A DNA stretch of 64,000 bases, taken from the NCBI GenBank assembly GCA_905199755.1, contig CAJKHT010000001.1, positions 1 to 64,000 of the forward strand, in the 5' to 3' direction. Made by a program: the position numbers and the translations under genes. Positions 8,213 through 17,378 of this stretch are shown piece by piece (the stretch's first letter is position 1; each line of letters opens with the position of its first letter). The notes under the pieces are model-generated. The model was not told where the DNA came from. It made no database searches and saw nothing but the letters and a program-made list of their open reading frames with translations. The DNA is from an uncultured Eubacteriales bacterium (GTDB taxonomy: Bacteria; Bacillota; Clostridia; UBA1381).

Positions 8213-9205
8213 ATGAAAATTGCCGTTATAGGTTCGGGTGGCTGGGGAACAGCTGTGGCAATATTGCTTGCGAAAAAAGGATATGATGTGTATTTGTGGT
8301 CATGGATTCAGGAGGAAACGGACAGACTTAACCGCGACCGCGCAAACAAGGAATTTCTGCCGGGAGTAAAGCTTCCCGATAATATAATATGCACACATGA
8401 TATGGAAAAATGTACAGACGGAGCGGATTTGGTTGTAACGGCTGCGCCGTCTCCGGCAACACGTACCACTGCGAAACAGCTTTCAAAATTTATAAAGCCT
8501 ATGCAGAAGATGGTTAATATCTCAAAAGGACTGGAGGAAAGCACGCTGATGCGTCTTTCCGAAGTTTACAAGGAGGAAATTCCGCAGGCGGATATTGCTG
8601 TCATGAGCGGCCCGTCACATGCCGAGGAGGTATCGCGCGGACTGCCCACAACAAATGTTGCGGCAGCGGAAAACGAGGAAACGGCGGCATTTGTACAGGA
8701 TGTATTTATGAATGACAATTTCAGAGTTTATACATCAACCGATATTGCAGGGGTAGAACTTGGCGGTGCACTCAAAAATGTAATTGCGCTGTGCGCCGGT
8801 ATATCGGACGGCTTGGGATACGGTGATAACACAAAGGCTGCATTAATGACCAGAGGGCTGGCGGAAATTGCCAGACTCGGAATTGCAATGGGCGCAAAAG
8901 AAGAAACATTTATGGGACTGTCAGGTGTCGGTGATTTGATTGTAACCTGCACAAGCATGCATTCAAGAAACAGAAGAGCCGGAATACTTCTCGGCAAAGG
9001 AAAAAGCCTCAGCGAAACGCTGGAGGAAGTTCATATGGTGGTCGAGGGTGTAAATACGGCGGCGGCAGCTTACAAGCTGGGAAAAAAATACGGAGTTTCA
9101 ATGCCTATTACTGAGGAAGCAAATGAAATTCTGTTTGACGGAAAAAGTCCCCGGGAGGCGGTAAATGCGCTTATGACGCGTGAAAAAAGAAACGAAAGAA
9201 GATGA
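8213..9205 (+). CDS. gpsA: Glycerol-3-phosphate dehydrogenase [NAD(P)+]
   Basis: Reduces dihydroxyacetone phosphate to sn-glycerol-3-phosphate for phospholipid synthesis. 330 residues, normal length. Rossmann motif GSGGWGTAVAILLAKKG at residues 7-23; substrate-binding region with SGPSHAEEVSRGLPT and the catalytic-lysine region GVELGGALKNVIALCAGISDGLGYGDNTKAAL; C-terminal GLSGVGDLIVTCTS. It sits 21 nt after plsY, forming a glycerolipid pair. Confidence 0.97.
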   Translation: MKIAVIGSGGWGTAVAILLAKKGYDVYLWSWIQEETDRLNRDRANKEFLPGVKLPDNIICTHDMEKCTDGADLVVTAAPSPATRTTAKQLSKFIKPMQKMVNISKGLEESTLMRLSEVYKEEIPQADIAVMSGPSHAEEVSRGLPTTNVAAAENEETAAFVQDVFMNDNFRVYTSTDIAGVELGGALKNVIALCAGISDGLGYGDNTKAALMTRGLAEIARLGIAMGAKEETFMGLSGVGDLIVTCTSMHSRNRRAGILLGKGKSLSETLEEVHMVVEGVNTAAAAYKLGKKYGVSMPITEEANEILFDGKSPREAVNALMTREKRNERR

Positions 9206-9215
9206 GCGGCGGTAT

Positions 9216-10565
9216 ATGAATATTATAATTGCAGGCGGCGGCAAGGTTGGAAGAAAGCTTATAGCAGACCTTAACGGCGAAGGACATAATATTGTACTGA
9301 TTGATAAAAAACGTGCTGTTGCAGAGCAAATACAAGACGATTATGATGTCATGGGTATATGCGGCAGCGGCGCCGATATTGAAGTACTTGACGAAGCAGG
9401 AATAAAAAATACTGATTTGTTTATTGCCGTCACGGGAAAAGACGAATTCAACGCGTTAAGCGGAATAATAGCAAAAAATCTCGGTGCCAAGCGCTGCGTG
9501 GTACGTGTGCGTAACATGGAATATTTTAAGCAGATGTCATATATGCGTGACGTTCTGGGAATAAACCTTATAGTAAATCCCGAATATTATGCGTCTTCCG
9601 AAATATCGAGAACGCTGCGTTTTCCTGCGGCGATAAAAACGGAGACATTTGCACGCGGAAGAGTTGAGCTGGCGGAAATGATGCTCCCTGAAAGCCTTGA
9701 TAATAAAGCACTTCATGAAATATATAAAATGTTTAAGGTAAAGGTACTTATATGCGCCGTTTTAAGAGACGGCGATGTAATGATACCTAACGGAGACTTT
9801 GTTTTAAAGCGCGGTGACAGAATTTATGTGACTGCGACTCATTCGGCAATATCCTCATTTATAAAGCTTGCCGGAGTGGCAAATCAGCGCATTAAAAATG
9901 TGCTTCTGATAGGCGGCGGCAGGATAGCCTACTATCTTGCAAGACAGCTTACCGAAAGCGGAATAAAAGTGAAAATAATAGAGCAGGATATGACACAGTG
10001 CGAGAGACTGTCCGATAATCTGCCCAATGTTTCGATAGTATGCGGAGACGGAACGGATCCGCAGGTGCTTGAAGAGGAGGGTATAAACAGCTATGATTCA
10101 CTTGTAACGCTCACAGGTATCGATGAAGAAAACATTATAATATCCATGTACGCAAAAACAAAACCCAATATGGATAAGGTTATTACAAAAATCGACCGCC
10201 TTACAATTTCTCCCGTCATAGCCGCAACAGGTGTTGACAGTATTATAACGCCGCAGGATATAACGGCGAATACGATTTTAGGCTATGCACGTGCAATGGA
10301 AAGCGCTCATGACACGGAAATAAGAGCATTGTACCGAATGGTAAACGGCAATGCGGAGGCGGTAGAATTCCGAATCACAAAGGAATGTGCGCTTACCTCG
10401 GTGCCGTTAAGGCTTTTAAATCTGAAGAAAAACATTATTATTGCCGTAATTATAAAGGGCAACAAAATCATTATTCCCGACGGTAATACTATCATAGAGA
10501 CAGGAGATTTGCTGATAGTACTTACAACGGGACATCTGAGGAAAATAAGTGAATTGCTTATATAG
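9216..10565 (+). CDS. trkA: Trk potassium uptake protein TrkA (regulatory NAD-binding subunit)
   Basis: Cytosolic gating ring of a Trk/Ktr-type K+ channel. The protein is a tandem repeat of RCK_N plus RCK_C domains: first Rossmann motif GGGKVGRKLIADL at about residues 6-18, second GGGRIAYYLARQL at about 230-245. Each repeat is followed by an RCK_C domain, the last ending at residue 449. I use the ATG at 9216 (MNIIIAGGGKVG), 10 nt after the gpsA stop with a modest GGCGG. The open frame upstream to a GTG at 9180 lies inside gpsA and adds a non-conserved tail. trkH follows at 11 nt. Confidence 0.94.
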   Translation: MNIIIAGGGKVGRKLIADLNGEGHNIVLIDKKRAVAEQIQDDYDVMGICGSGADIEVLDEAGIKNTDLFIAVTGKDEFNALSGIIAKNLGAKRCVVRVRNMEYFKQMSYMRDVLGINLIVNPEYYASSEISRTLRFPAAIKTETFARGRVELAEMMLPESLDNKALHEIYKMFKVKVLICAVLRDGDVMIPNGDFVLKRGDRIYVTATHSAISSFIKLAGVANQRIKNVLLIGGGRIAYYLARQLTESGIKVKIIEQDMTQCERLSDNLPNVSIVCGDGTDPQVLEEEGINSYDSLVTLTGIDEENIIISMYAKTKPNMDKVITKIDRLTISPVIAATGVDSIITPQDITANTILGYARAMESAHDTEIRALYRMVNGNAEAVEFRITKECALTSVPLRLLNLKKNIIIAVIIKGNKIIIPDGNTIIETGDLLIVLTTGHLRKISELLI

Positions 10566-10576
10566 GAGCGCATGAC

Positions 10577-12019
10577 ATGAATTACAGGATGATATTTTAC
10601 ATTACAGGGAAGATACTTTGTCTCGGTGCGTTAATGCTTGCAGCACCTCTTGTAGTTTCCCTGATATACAAAGACGGAAATGTTTATGCGTTTTTAATTT
10701 CCGCCGTATGCTTTTTGGCGGCAGGCGGATTGTGTATGTGTACACGACCGAAAAACAAAAGCATATATGCCCGTGAAGGAATGATGATTGTTTCCCTGAG
10801 CTGGGTGTTGTTTTCATTTTTCGGAGGACTTCCGTTTTGGTTCAGCAGAGAAATACCGCATCTTTATGACTGTTTTTTTGAAACTGTTTCAGGCTTTACA
10901 ACCACAGGTTCGACTATACTGACAAATGTTGAAGCACTCAGTAAAAGTATGCTTTTCTGGCGCAGCTTTACGCATTGGATAGGCGGCATGGGAGTGCTTG
11001 TCTTTGCCATGGCGCTTTTTTCGGCTAAGGATACACGCATGTCGCATATATTAAGAGCGGAAATGCCCGGTCCCAAAATAGGTAAATTAGTAGCAAAATG
11101 GCAGTTTTCGGCTCAGATATTGTATATAATCTACCTTTTTCTTACGCTGATTGAAATAATATTGCTGCTTATAGGAAAAATGCCGCTGTTTGATTGTATT
11201 GTTCATGCTTTCGGCACAGCGGGAACGGGCGGATTCGGCATAAAAAACAACAGTATCGGATATTATAACAGTGCATATATCGATTATGTAATCGGTATAT
11301 TTATGTTCCTGTTCGGAGTGAATTTTAATATATATTATTTACTGCTGGCAAAGAAATTCTTAAAAGTAAAAGATAATGATGAGCTTAAGCTTTACATAGG
11401 CACGGTTATTGCCGCGACCTTTATAATAGCGTTGAACATTCTGCCAGTATACGGAGGCTTTTCAAAAGCGGTAAGATATGCATTTTTCCAGGTGAGCTCT
11501 GTTATAACAACTACCGGATATGCAACCGCTGATTTTTGCAAATGGCCGATTTTATCGCAGTTTATTCTTGTTTTGCTTATGTTCACCGGCTGCTGTGCGG
11601 GTTCAACGGGCGGCGGACTCAAGCTGATACGTGTATTAGTGCTGTCAAAAGGCGCTTTAAAGGAAATCAGCCGTACAATTCGTCCGCGCACCGTATACAC
11701 AATAAAGAATGACGGAAAACCGCTTGAGACTGATGTTATCTCCGGTGTGTTTGCATACTTTGGCATATACATGATTATACTGGCATTATCGGTTCTGATA
11801 GTAAGTCTGGATAATTTTGATATGACAACTACAGTAACTTCTGTAGTGACAACGATTAATAATATAGGTCCCGGATTAGGAATGGTAGGGCCTGCAGGCA
11901 ACTTCTCGGAATTTTCGGTTTTGTCAAAGCTTGTGATGTCATTTGATATGCTTGCCGGCAGACTGGAGCTTTATCCGATGCTTGCTCTTATATCTCCGTT
12001 TGTGTGGCGTAAACTGTAG
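10577..12019 (+). CDS. trkH: Trk potassium uptake protein TrkH (channel subunit)
   Basis: Membrane pore subunit for K+ uptake, 480 residues with about ten hydrophobic segments. The four P-loop filter repeats are visible: VSGFTTTGST, FGTAGTGGFG, SSVITTTGYAT and TTINNIGPGLG. The motif HWIGGMGVLVFAMALF follows the first filter. GGAG lies 9 nt before the ATG. It forms a two-gene system with trkA and ends the operon that began with the DUF512 gene; a terminator follows at 12045. Confidence 0.96.
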   Translation: MNYRMIFYITGKILCLGALMLAAPLVVSLIYKDGNVYAFLISAVCFLAAGGLCMCTRPKNKSIYAREGMMIVSLSWVLFSFFGGLPFWFSREIPHLYDCFFETVSGFTTTGSTILTNVEALSKSMLFWRSFTHWIGGMGVLVFAMALFSAKDTRMSHILRAEMPGPKIGKLVAKWQFSAQILYIIYLFLTLIEIILLLIGKMPLFDCIVHAFGTAGTGGFGIKNNSIGYYNSAYIDYVIGIFMFLFGVNFNIYYLLLAKKFLKVKDNDELKLYIGTVIAATFIIALNILPVYGGFSKAVRYAFFQVSSVITTTGYATADFCKWPILSQFILVLLMFTGCCAGSTGGGLKLIRVLVLSKGALKEISRTIRPRTVYTIKNDGKPLETDVISGVFAYFGIYMIILALSVLIVSLDNFDMTTTVTSVVTTINNIGPGLGMVGPAGNFSEFSVLSKLVMSFDMLAGRLELYPMLALISPFVWRKL

Positions 12020-12044
12020 ATTTGAATAAATAATGCAATAACGG

Positions 12045-12076
12045 AAAAACTGTTATCGAAGGATAGCAGTTTTTTT
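12045..12076 (+). terminator. Intrinsic terminator after trkH
   Basis: 12-bp stem AAAACTGTTATC/GATAGCAGTTTT with loop GAAG, followed by seven T. It lies only 23 nt before the adhE start and I found no strong sigma-A promoter between, so it may also act as an attenuator for adhE. Confidence 0.85.
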
Positions 12077-12099
12077 AATGGAAAGGAAGTTTTTTTCAT

Positions 12100-14685
12100 A
12101 TGGCAGATATATCGGAAATTAATGATATGATTAACGGTTATGTGGATAAGGCGCAGAAATCGTTGACGGAATTTATGGACTTCGACAGTGAAGCCGTTGA
12201 TAAAATCGTGAAAGCAATGACACTTGCCGCTTTGGACAAGCATATGGAGCTTGCCAAAATGGCAGTGGAGGAAACAGGCAGAGGTGTTTACGAGGATAAA
12301 ATCACAAAAAATATGTTTGCATCGGAATATGTGTATCATTCGGTGAAAAATCAAAAAACAGTAGGAGTAATAGAGGTAAATGAACAGGAGGATTATGAGC
12401 TTATAGCGGAACCGGTAGGGGTGATATGCGGAGTAACACCTGTTACAAACCCCACCTCAACAACGATATTCAAGGCATTGATATGCATAAAAACAAGAAA
12501 CCCGATAATTTTTGGATTTCACCCCGGGGCGCAGAAATGTTCTGCAACGGCGGCTAAAATTGTGTATGATGCCGCAATAAAAGCAGGTGCACCCGAAAAC
12601 TGTATACAATGGATAGAGAAGCCCTCAGTTGAAGCAACAAATGCACTAATGAATCACAAGGGAGTGGCAACTGTATTGGCGACCGGTGGAAGCGGTATGG
12701 TGCGTGCGGCATATTCAACAGGTAAGCCGGCATTGGGTGTTGGCCCAGGTAATGTACCGTGTTATATAAACGAAAGCTGCGATATTGAGCAGGCGGTTAC
12801 GGATTTGGTGCTGTCAAAGTCGTTCGATAACGGAATGATTTGCGCCTCTGAGCAGGCTGCTATAGTGGATAAAGCAATTTCCGCGGATTTTGAAAAATTA
12901 ATGAAAAAATGTGGATGCTATTTTGTGGATAAAGAGGAAACAAAGCGTCTGGGTGATTATTGTATTGACAGCGGAAAAGGCATGGTAAATCCGGATATAG
13001 TCGGAAAAAGCGCATTCTATATCGGAGAAAAAGCAGGAATAAATGTGCCTGAAAACACTAAAATCATAGTGGCACGCATTGACGGGATAGGGGAAGAATA
13101 TCCTCTTTCACGCGAGAAGCTCAGCCCTGTGCTGGCATATCTTGTTGTTGATTCGGCAGATGAGGGAATTGAAAAGGCGGAAGCAATGCTTCGTTTCGGC
13201 GGAATGGGACACAGTGCTGTGATACACGCTCATGACAGCAATATCATCAAAAAGTTTTCAAAAGCAATGATGGCAGGCAGAATTATAGTAAATTCACCGT
13301 CCACGCACGGAGCAATAGGTGATATTTACAATACCAATATGCCTTCTCTGACGCTTGGATGCGGCAGCTACGGAGGAAACAGCGTCATAGGAAATGTCAG
13401 TGCGGTGAACTTGATAAATATTAAGCGTGTTGCAAGAAGGCGGGTTAATATGCAGTGGTTTAAAATACCTGATAAGATATACTTTGAAAAAGGCTCGGTA
13501 CAGTATCTTGAAAAAATGCCGGATATAAGCCGTGCGTTTATTGTGACCGATCCGGGAATGGTTAAACTTGGTTATGTTGACAAAGTGCTGTATTATCTCA
13601 GAAAAAGGGCAGCACACGTACACTGTGAAATTTTTTCGGAGGTGGAGCCCGATCCTGATATTGAAACCGTTAAGCTCGGTGCAAAAATGATGACGGATTT
13701 TAAGCCCGATGTCATAATTGCGCTCGGAGGAGGAAGCGCAATGGACGCAGCAAAAGGAATGTGGCTTTTTTATGAATATCCCGACATAGATTTTAATGCA
13801 TTGCGGCTGCGCTTTTTGGATATAAGAAAACGTGCGTTTAAATTTCCGCAAATGGGCAAAAATGCAAAGCTCGTTGCCATTCCGACCACTTCGGGAACAG
13901 GCAGTGAGGTAACAAGCTTTGCTGTTATTTCGGACAAGAAAAATAATATGAAGTATCCGCTTGCCGATTATGAGCTGACACCAAATGTAGCGATTATAGA
14001 TCCGCAGTTTGTAATGTCACTTCCCAAAACTGCCACTGCCGACACAGGGCTTGATGTGCTTACACATGCAATTGAAGCATATGTTTCCATAATGGCATCG
14101 GACTACACGGACGGACTCGCACTGAAAGCTATACAGCTTGTGTTTGAATATCTGCCCCGGGCATACAGGAACGGAGCGGAGGACGCAGAAGCGCGCGAAA
14201 AAATGCATAATGCCAGCTGCATAGCCGGAATGGCTTTTACAAATGCATTTTTGGGATTAAATCACTCAATAGCGCACAAAATCGGAGGTGAATATCACGT
14301 TCCGCACGGCAGAGCAAATGCAGTTCTTCTTCCGTATGTAATTAAATATAACAGTACCATGCCGTCTAAATTTGTCTCATTCCCGAAGTACGGTCATTTT
14401 ACGGCAGACAAGAAATATGCCGAGATTGCAGCGGCACTCGGTATTCCGTCAAAAACCGCGGAGGAGGGAACGGGAAAGCTTATAAATGCAGTAAAAAAGC
14501 TTATTGCGGAGCTTGACGAGCCGCTTACCTTTGCACAGTGTGGAATTAATGAAGAAGAGTATATGAAAAAAATCCCCGATATAGCAAATAAAGCTTTTGA
14601 GGATCAATGTACAACAGCCAATCCGCGTCTGCCTTTGGTGACGGAAATTGAACAGCTTATGAAAATCGCATATTACGGAGAATAA
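12100..14685 (+). CDS. adhE: Bifunctional acetaldehyde-CoA/alcohol dehydrogenase AdhE
   Basis: Fermentative fusion enzyme reducing acetyl-CoA to acetaldehyde and then ethanol with NADH. 861 residues, the usual length. The N-terminal aldehyde dehydrogenase half (about 1-440) has GVGPGNVP near 213-220 and the catalytic cysteine in SFDNGMICASEQ (Cys248). The C-terminal iron-dependent alcohol dehydrogenase half (about 450-861) has GGGSAMDAAKGMW, TTSGTGSEVTSFAVI, and iron ligands in GLDVLTHAIEAYVS and NHSIAHKIGGEYHVPHGRAN. No truncation or frameshift. GGAAAGGAAG precedes the ATG. It stands alone between two hairpins. Confidence 0.97.
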   Translation: MADISEINDMINGYVDKAQKSLTEFMDFDSEAVDKIVKAMTLAALDKHMELAKMAVEETGRGVYEDKITKNMFASEYVYHSVKNQKTVGVIEVNEQEDYELIAEPVGVICGVTPVTNPTSTTIFKALICIKTRNPIIFGFHPGAQKCSATAAKIVYDAAIKAGAPENCIQWIEKPSVEATNALMNHKGVATVLATGGSGMVRAAYSTGKPALGVGPGNVPCYINESCDIEQAVTDLVLSKSFDNGMICASEQAAIVDKAISADFEKLMKKCGCYFVDKEETKRLGDYCIDSGKGMVNPDIVGKSAFYIGEKAGINVPENTKIIVARIDGIGEEYPLSREKLSPVLAYLVVDSADEGIEKAEAMLRFGGMGHSAVIHAHDSNIIKKFSKAMMAGRIIVNSPSTHGAIGDIYNTNMPSLTLGCGSYGGNSVIGNVSAVNLINIKRVARRRVNMQWFKIPDKIYFEKGSVQYLEKMPDISRAFIVTDPGMVKLGYVDKVLYYLRKRAAHVHCEIFSEVEPDPDIETVKLGAKMMTDFKPDVIIALGGGSAMDAAKGMWLFYEYPDIDFNALRLRFLDIRKRAFKFPQMGKNAKLVAIPTTSGTGSEVTSFAVISDKKNNMKYPLADYELTPNVAIIDPQFVMSLPKTATADTGLDVLTHAIEAYVSIMASDYTDGLALKAIQLVFEYLPRAYRNGAEDAEAREKMHNASCIAGMAFTNAFLGLNHSIAHKIGGEYHVPHGRANAVLLPYVIKYNSTMPSKFVSFPKYGHFTADKKYAEIAAALGIPSKTAEEGTGKLINAVKKLIAELDEPLTFAQCGINEEEYMKKIPDIANKAFEDQCTTANPRLPLVTEIEQLMKIAYYGE

Positions 14686-14692
14686 CGTTTTT

Positions 14693-14721
14693 CGGAGGTG
14701 CTGCATTATGCAGCGGCTCCG
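14693..14721 (+). terminator. Hairpin terminator after adhE
   Basis: Inverted repeat CGGAG...CTCCG enclosing GCTGCATTATGCAGC, followed by a T-rich ATTTGACTTTTTG. The arms are strong and the U-tract interrupted. Confidence 0.65.
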
Positions 14722-14775
14722 ATTTGACTTTTTGTTACATGTATGTTAAGGCAATGTTATTTTTGTGATAAGGTG

Positions 14776-14804
14776 TTTAAATGCGAAAATATATGTGCTA
14801 TAAT
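14776..14804 (+). promoter_or_regulatory. Sigma-A promoter upstream of murA
   Basis: -35-like TTTAAA (14776-14781), 17-bp spacer ending in TGC, -10 TATAAT (14799-14804), i.e. an extended -10 promoter. The leader to murA would be about 118 nt. A second TATAAT at 14851-14856 lacks a good -35. Confidence 0.5.
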
Positions 14805-14865
14805 AATTAAGCACAGTAATTGTGTAACCAAATTAATACGCACTCCATATTATAATAGCATAAGG

Positions 14866-14903
14866 CGCAGAACACTGCAAAATGCAGTCTGCGGCAGATT
14901 TTT
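14866..14903 (+). terminator. Terminator-like hairpin in the murA leader
   Basis: CGCAG and ACTGCA on the left pair with CTGCG and TGCAGT on the right (3-nt AAC bulge, AAA loop), followed by CAGATTTTT. It sits between the likely promoter and the murA start, so it could act as a leader attenuator. Confidence 0.5.
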
Positions 14904-14928
14904 GTGTTTATAATGTGAGGTGTTGGAA

Positions 14929-16182
14929 TTGAGCAGACTGGTCGTTGACGGAGGCAGTCCTCTTTTGGGAGGAATACGTGTGCAGGGGGCAAAAAATGCC
15001 GTGCTGCCTATTTTGGCGGCGACAGTGATTGCCGACGGCGAATGTGTTATCAACAATTGTCCCAAACTCAGAGATGTGGATAAAACGGATATGGTGCTTG
15101 AAAGGCTGGGATGCTGCGTCAGGCGCGAAAACGGAACGGTTATTGTAAATCCCTGCGGCTTTTGCTCCTGTGAGATATGCGAGGAGCTTATGCGCGCAAT
15201 GCGTTCCTCAATAATTTTTCTGGGAGCTGTAATAACACGCTGCAAAAAAGCAATAGTAAGCATGCCGGGAGGCTGCCCCATAGGCTTAAGACCTATAGAT
15301 TTGCATTTAAAGGCACTTCGTGAGCTGGGAGTAAAAATCGAGGAAAAACACGGTTATATTATTTGTACTGCCGATAAAATAACAGGAACGGATATACACC
15401 TCGATTTCCCGAGTGTGGGGGCAACGGAAAATACTATGCTTGCGGCGGTGTGCGCTGAGGGAACAACAACAATTCTGAATGCGGCGCGTGAGCCTGAAAT
15501 CGCAGATTTGGCTAATTTCCTTAATCAATGCGGAGCAAAAATAAGCGGCGCGGGAACAAGCTGCATACAGATTGACGGAGTAAAAAAGCTTCACGGCACA
15601 GAATATACCGTAATGCCTGACAGAATAGTTGCAGCAACTTATCTTGCAGCGGCAGCGGCAACCGAGGGTGAGGTGTTTCTTACAGATGCGGAGCCGGCAG
15701 ACATGGGAGCAATGCTGCATGTTTTAAGCGAAATGGGTGCAAAGCTGACGATAGGTGCAAAAACAATTCATCTGAAAAGCCGCGGCAGACTTAAAGGAAT
15801 ACATATTTTAAGAACAATGCCGTATCCCGGATTTCCGACAGATATTCAATCTCCGTTTATGGCACTGGCTGCGCTGGCGTCGGGAACAAGTATATTTGTT
15901 GAGAATATTTTTGAAAACCGTTTTCAGCACGTTGATGAATTAATAAGAATGGGTGCGGATATTAAGGTTGAGGGCAGAAGCGCGGTGGTTCGCGGTGTGG
16001 AAAAACTGTCGGCGGCAAATGTCGTGGCGCGTGAACTGCGCGGAGGTGCCGCACTTGTGATAGCGGCTCTTGCATCCGATGGAGTGAGTGAAATCAGCGG
16101 AGTGGAATATATAGACCGCGGTTATGAAAATATAGAGCGCTGTCTGCAAAACTGTAATGCTAAAATTAAAAGAATACAATAG
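14929..16182 (+). CDS. murA: UDP-N-acetylglucosamine 1-carboxyvinyltransferase MurA
   Basis: First committed step of peptidoglycan synthesis: transfer of enolpyruvate from PEP to UDP-GlcNAc in the cytoplasm. N-terminal QGAKNAVLPILAA at residues 19-31, and the active-site loop MPGGCPIGLRPIDLH with catalytic Cys116 intact, predicting fosfomycin sensitivity at this enzyme. 417 residues, normal length. I chose the TTG at 14929 because GAGGTG (14917-14922) lies about 8 nt upstream. The GTG at 14920 lies inside that Shine-Dalgarno. ftsQ follows at 40 nt. Confidence 0.95.
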   Translation: MSRLVVDGGSPLLGGIRVQGAKNAVLPILAATVIADGECVINNCPKLRDVDKTDMVLERLGCCVRRENGTVIVNPCGFCSCEICEELMRAMRSSIIFLGAVITRCKKAIVSMPGGCPIGLRPIDLHLKALRELGVKIEEKHGYIICTADKITGTDIHLDFPSVGATENTMLAAVCAEGTTTILNAAREPEIADLANFLNQCGAKISGAGTSCIQIDGVKKLHGTEYTVMPDRIVAATYLAAAAATEGEVFLTDAEPADMGAMLHVLSEMGAKLTIGAKTIHLKSRGRLKGIHILRTMPYPGFPTDIQSPFMALAALASGTSIFVENIFENRFQHVDELIRMGADIKVEGRSAVVRGVEKLSAANVVARELRGGAALVIAALASDGVSEISGVEYIDRGYENIERCLQNCNAKIKRIQ

Positions 16183-16222
16183 CAAATGAATATTTATATA
16201 AACAGCATAACGGAGGTTAGGC

Positions 16223-17158
16223 ATGGACAATAAAGACGATAAAATCCGTCCCGTTAAAACATCGGGCAGAAAGGTTGTAAATAAAAGCTACGACTGGGAT
16301 GACTTTGACAGACGCACCGGCAAAAAACGTGCAAAAAACGATAATGACACCGTGGAAAAAAAGTCATCGTCTATACGGCTCCTGTCGGAAAACGAAATAA
16401 AGAAAAGGTATCAGCAGCAAATGCGGAAACAGCAGCTTAAAATGAAACGCATACGTGCGTTACTGATTTTTATGAGTACCGTTATTCTTGTTGCAATCCT
16501 TGCATTTATGACTCCTATATTTAATATAAGGACAATTTCGGTATCCGGCAACAATATTGTAACGCTGGAGGAAATAGATGCACAGATAGGCAGCCTCGTG
16601 GGTGAAAATCTGTTTAAAACAGGCAGCAAAGAGGTAAAAAAACGCCTGAAAAATATTGCTTATATCGACGAAGCGCAGATAACAAAGAGACTTTTTCCTC
16701 CGTCCGTAAAAGTGGCGGTTACGGAATGCAGACCGTCAGGATATATAAGTATTAACGGATATAATGTTGTATTAAACACCGAGCTTAAAGTGCTTGATGA
16801 CAAAAACAGATTGTCATCCGAGCAGATCCCCGAAATAAAGGGAGCAGGTAATGACAAATATACTATCGGCGATATTTTTAAGACTGACAGCAGTGAAAAA
16901 GATGAAATTTTATCGTCATTGCTTAAGGATTTGGAAAATCTGGAGCTTATAAGTAAAGTAAATGAGATTGATATTTCAAAAACCACAGGCATTGAATTTA
17001 CTTATGAAAACCGAATAAAAGTTTTATGCGGTACGCAGCTTGATTTGGAACGGAAACTAAATTTATTCCGTGAGACAATTTTAAGCAACAATATAGATGA
17101 AAACGCAAAAGGAACTATGGATTTAACTGTAACGGGAAAAGCGGTTTTTGATAGGTAA
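16223..17158 (+). CDS. ftsQ: Cell division protein FtsQ/DivIB
   Basis: Bitopic divisome protein, 311 residues. A basic cytosolic tail (1-75) is followed by one membrane segment (about 76-98, LLIFMSTVILVAILAFMTPIF), a POTRA domain beginning NIRTISVSGNNIVTLEEID (about 100-170), and the FtsQ/DivIB beta domain. It links FtsA/FtsZ-side events to FtsL/FtsB and septal wall synthases. CGGAGG precedes the ATG. It lies between murA and ftsZ, a remnant of a dcw-type cluster. In Gram-positives the symbol divIB is also used. Confidence 0.92.
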   Translation: MDNKDDKIRPVKTSGRKVVNKSYDWDDFDRRTGKKRAKNDNDTVEKKSSSIRLLSENEIKKRYQQQMRKQQLKMKRIRALLIFMSTVILVAILAFMTPIFNIRTISVSGNNIVTLEEIDAQIGSLVGENLFKTGSKEVKKRLKNIAYIDEAQITKRLFPPSVKVAVTECRPSGYISINGYNVVLNTELKVLDDKNRLSSEQIPEIKGAGNDKYTIGDIFKTDSSEKDEILSSLLKDLENLELISKVNEIDISKTTGIEFTYENRIKVLCGTQLDLERKLNLFRETILSNNIDENAKGTMDLTVTGKAVFDR

Positions 17159-17221
17159 AATACCCGATAAAATAGCAAAAACGGACATTTTTTGCTATAA
17201 TTTATACAACAAATGTGGTGT

Positions 17222-17270
17222 TTGCACAAATAAATGTAAAATTCACACATTTATTTGTGCAACTTTTTTT
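17222..17270 (+). terminator. Terminator between ftsQ and ftsZ
   Basis: Perfect 16-bp inverted repeat TTGCACAAATAAATGT/ACATTTATTTGTGCAA (17222-17237 and 17247-17262), 9-nt loop, seven T. It separates the murA-ftsQ transcript from ftsZ. Confidence 0.93.
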
Positions 17271-17299
17271 AAAGTAATTTAAAAAAAGTATTGAATAAG

Positions 17300-17328
17300 T
17301 TGACAAAACATAGTAAAATAGATATATA
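17300..17328 (+). promoter_or_regulatory. ftsZ sigma-A promoter(s)
   Basis: -35 TTGACA (17300-17305), 17-bp spacer, -10 TATATA (17323-17328). An overlapping TTGAAT-17-TAAAAT begins 9 nt upstream (17291). Either gives a leader of 45-60 nt to ftsZ. Confidence 0.7.
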
Positions 17329-17378
17329 TGTGATAAGTATCTCTATAATAGGGATAAAACCACGAAGGAGGATATGAG

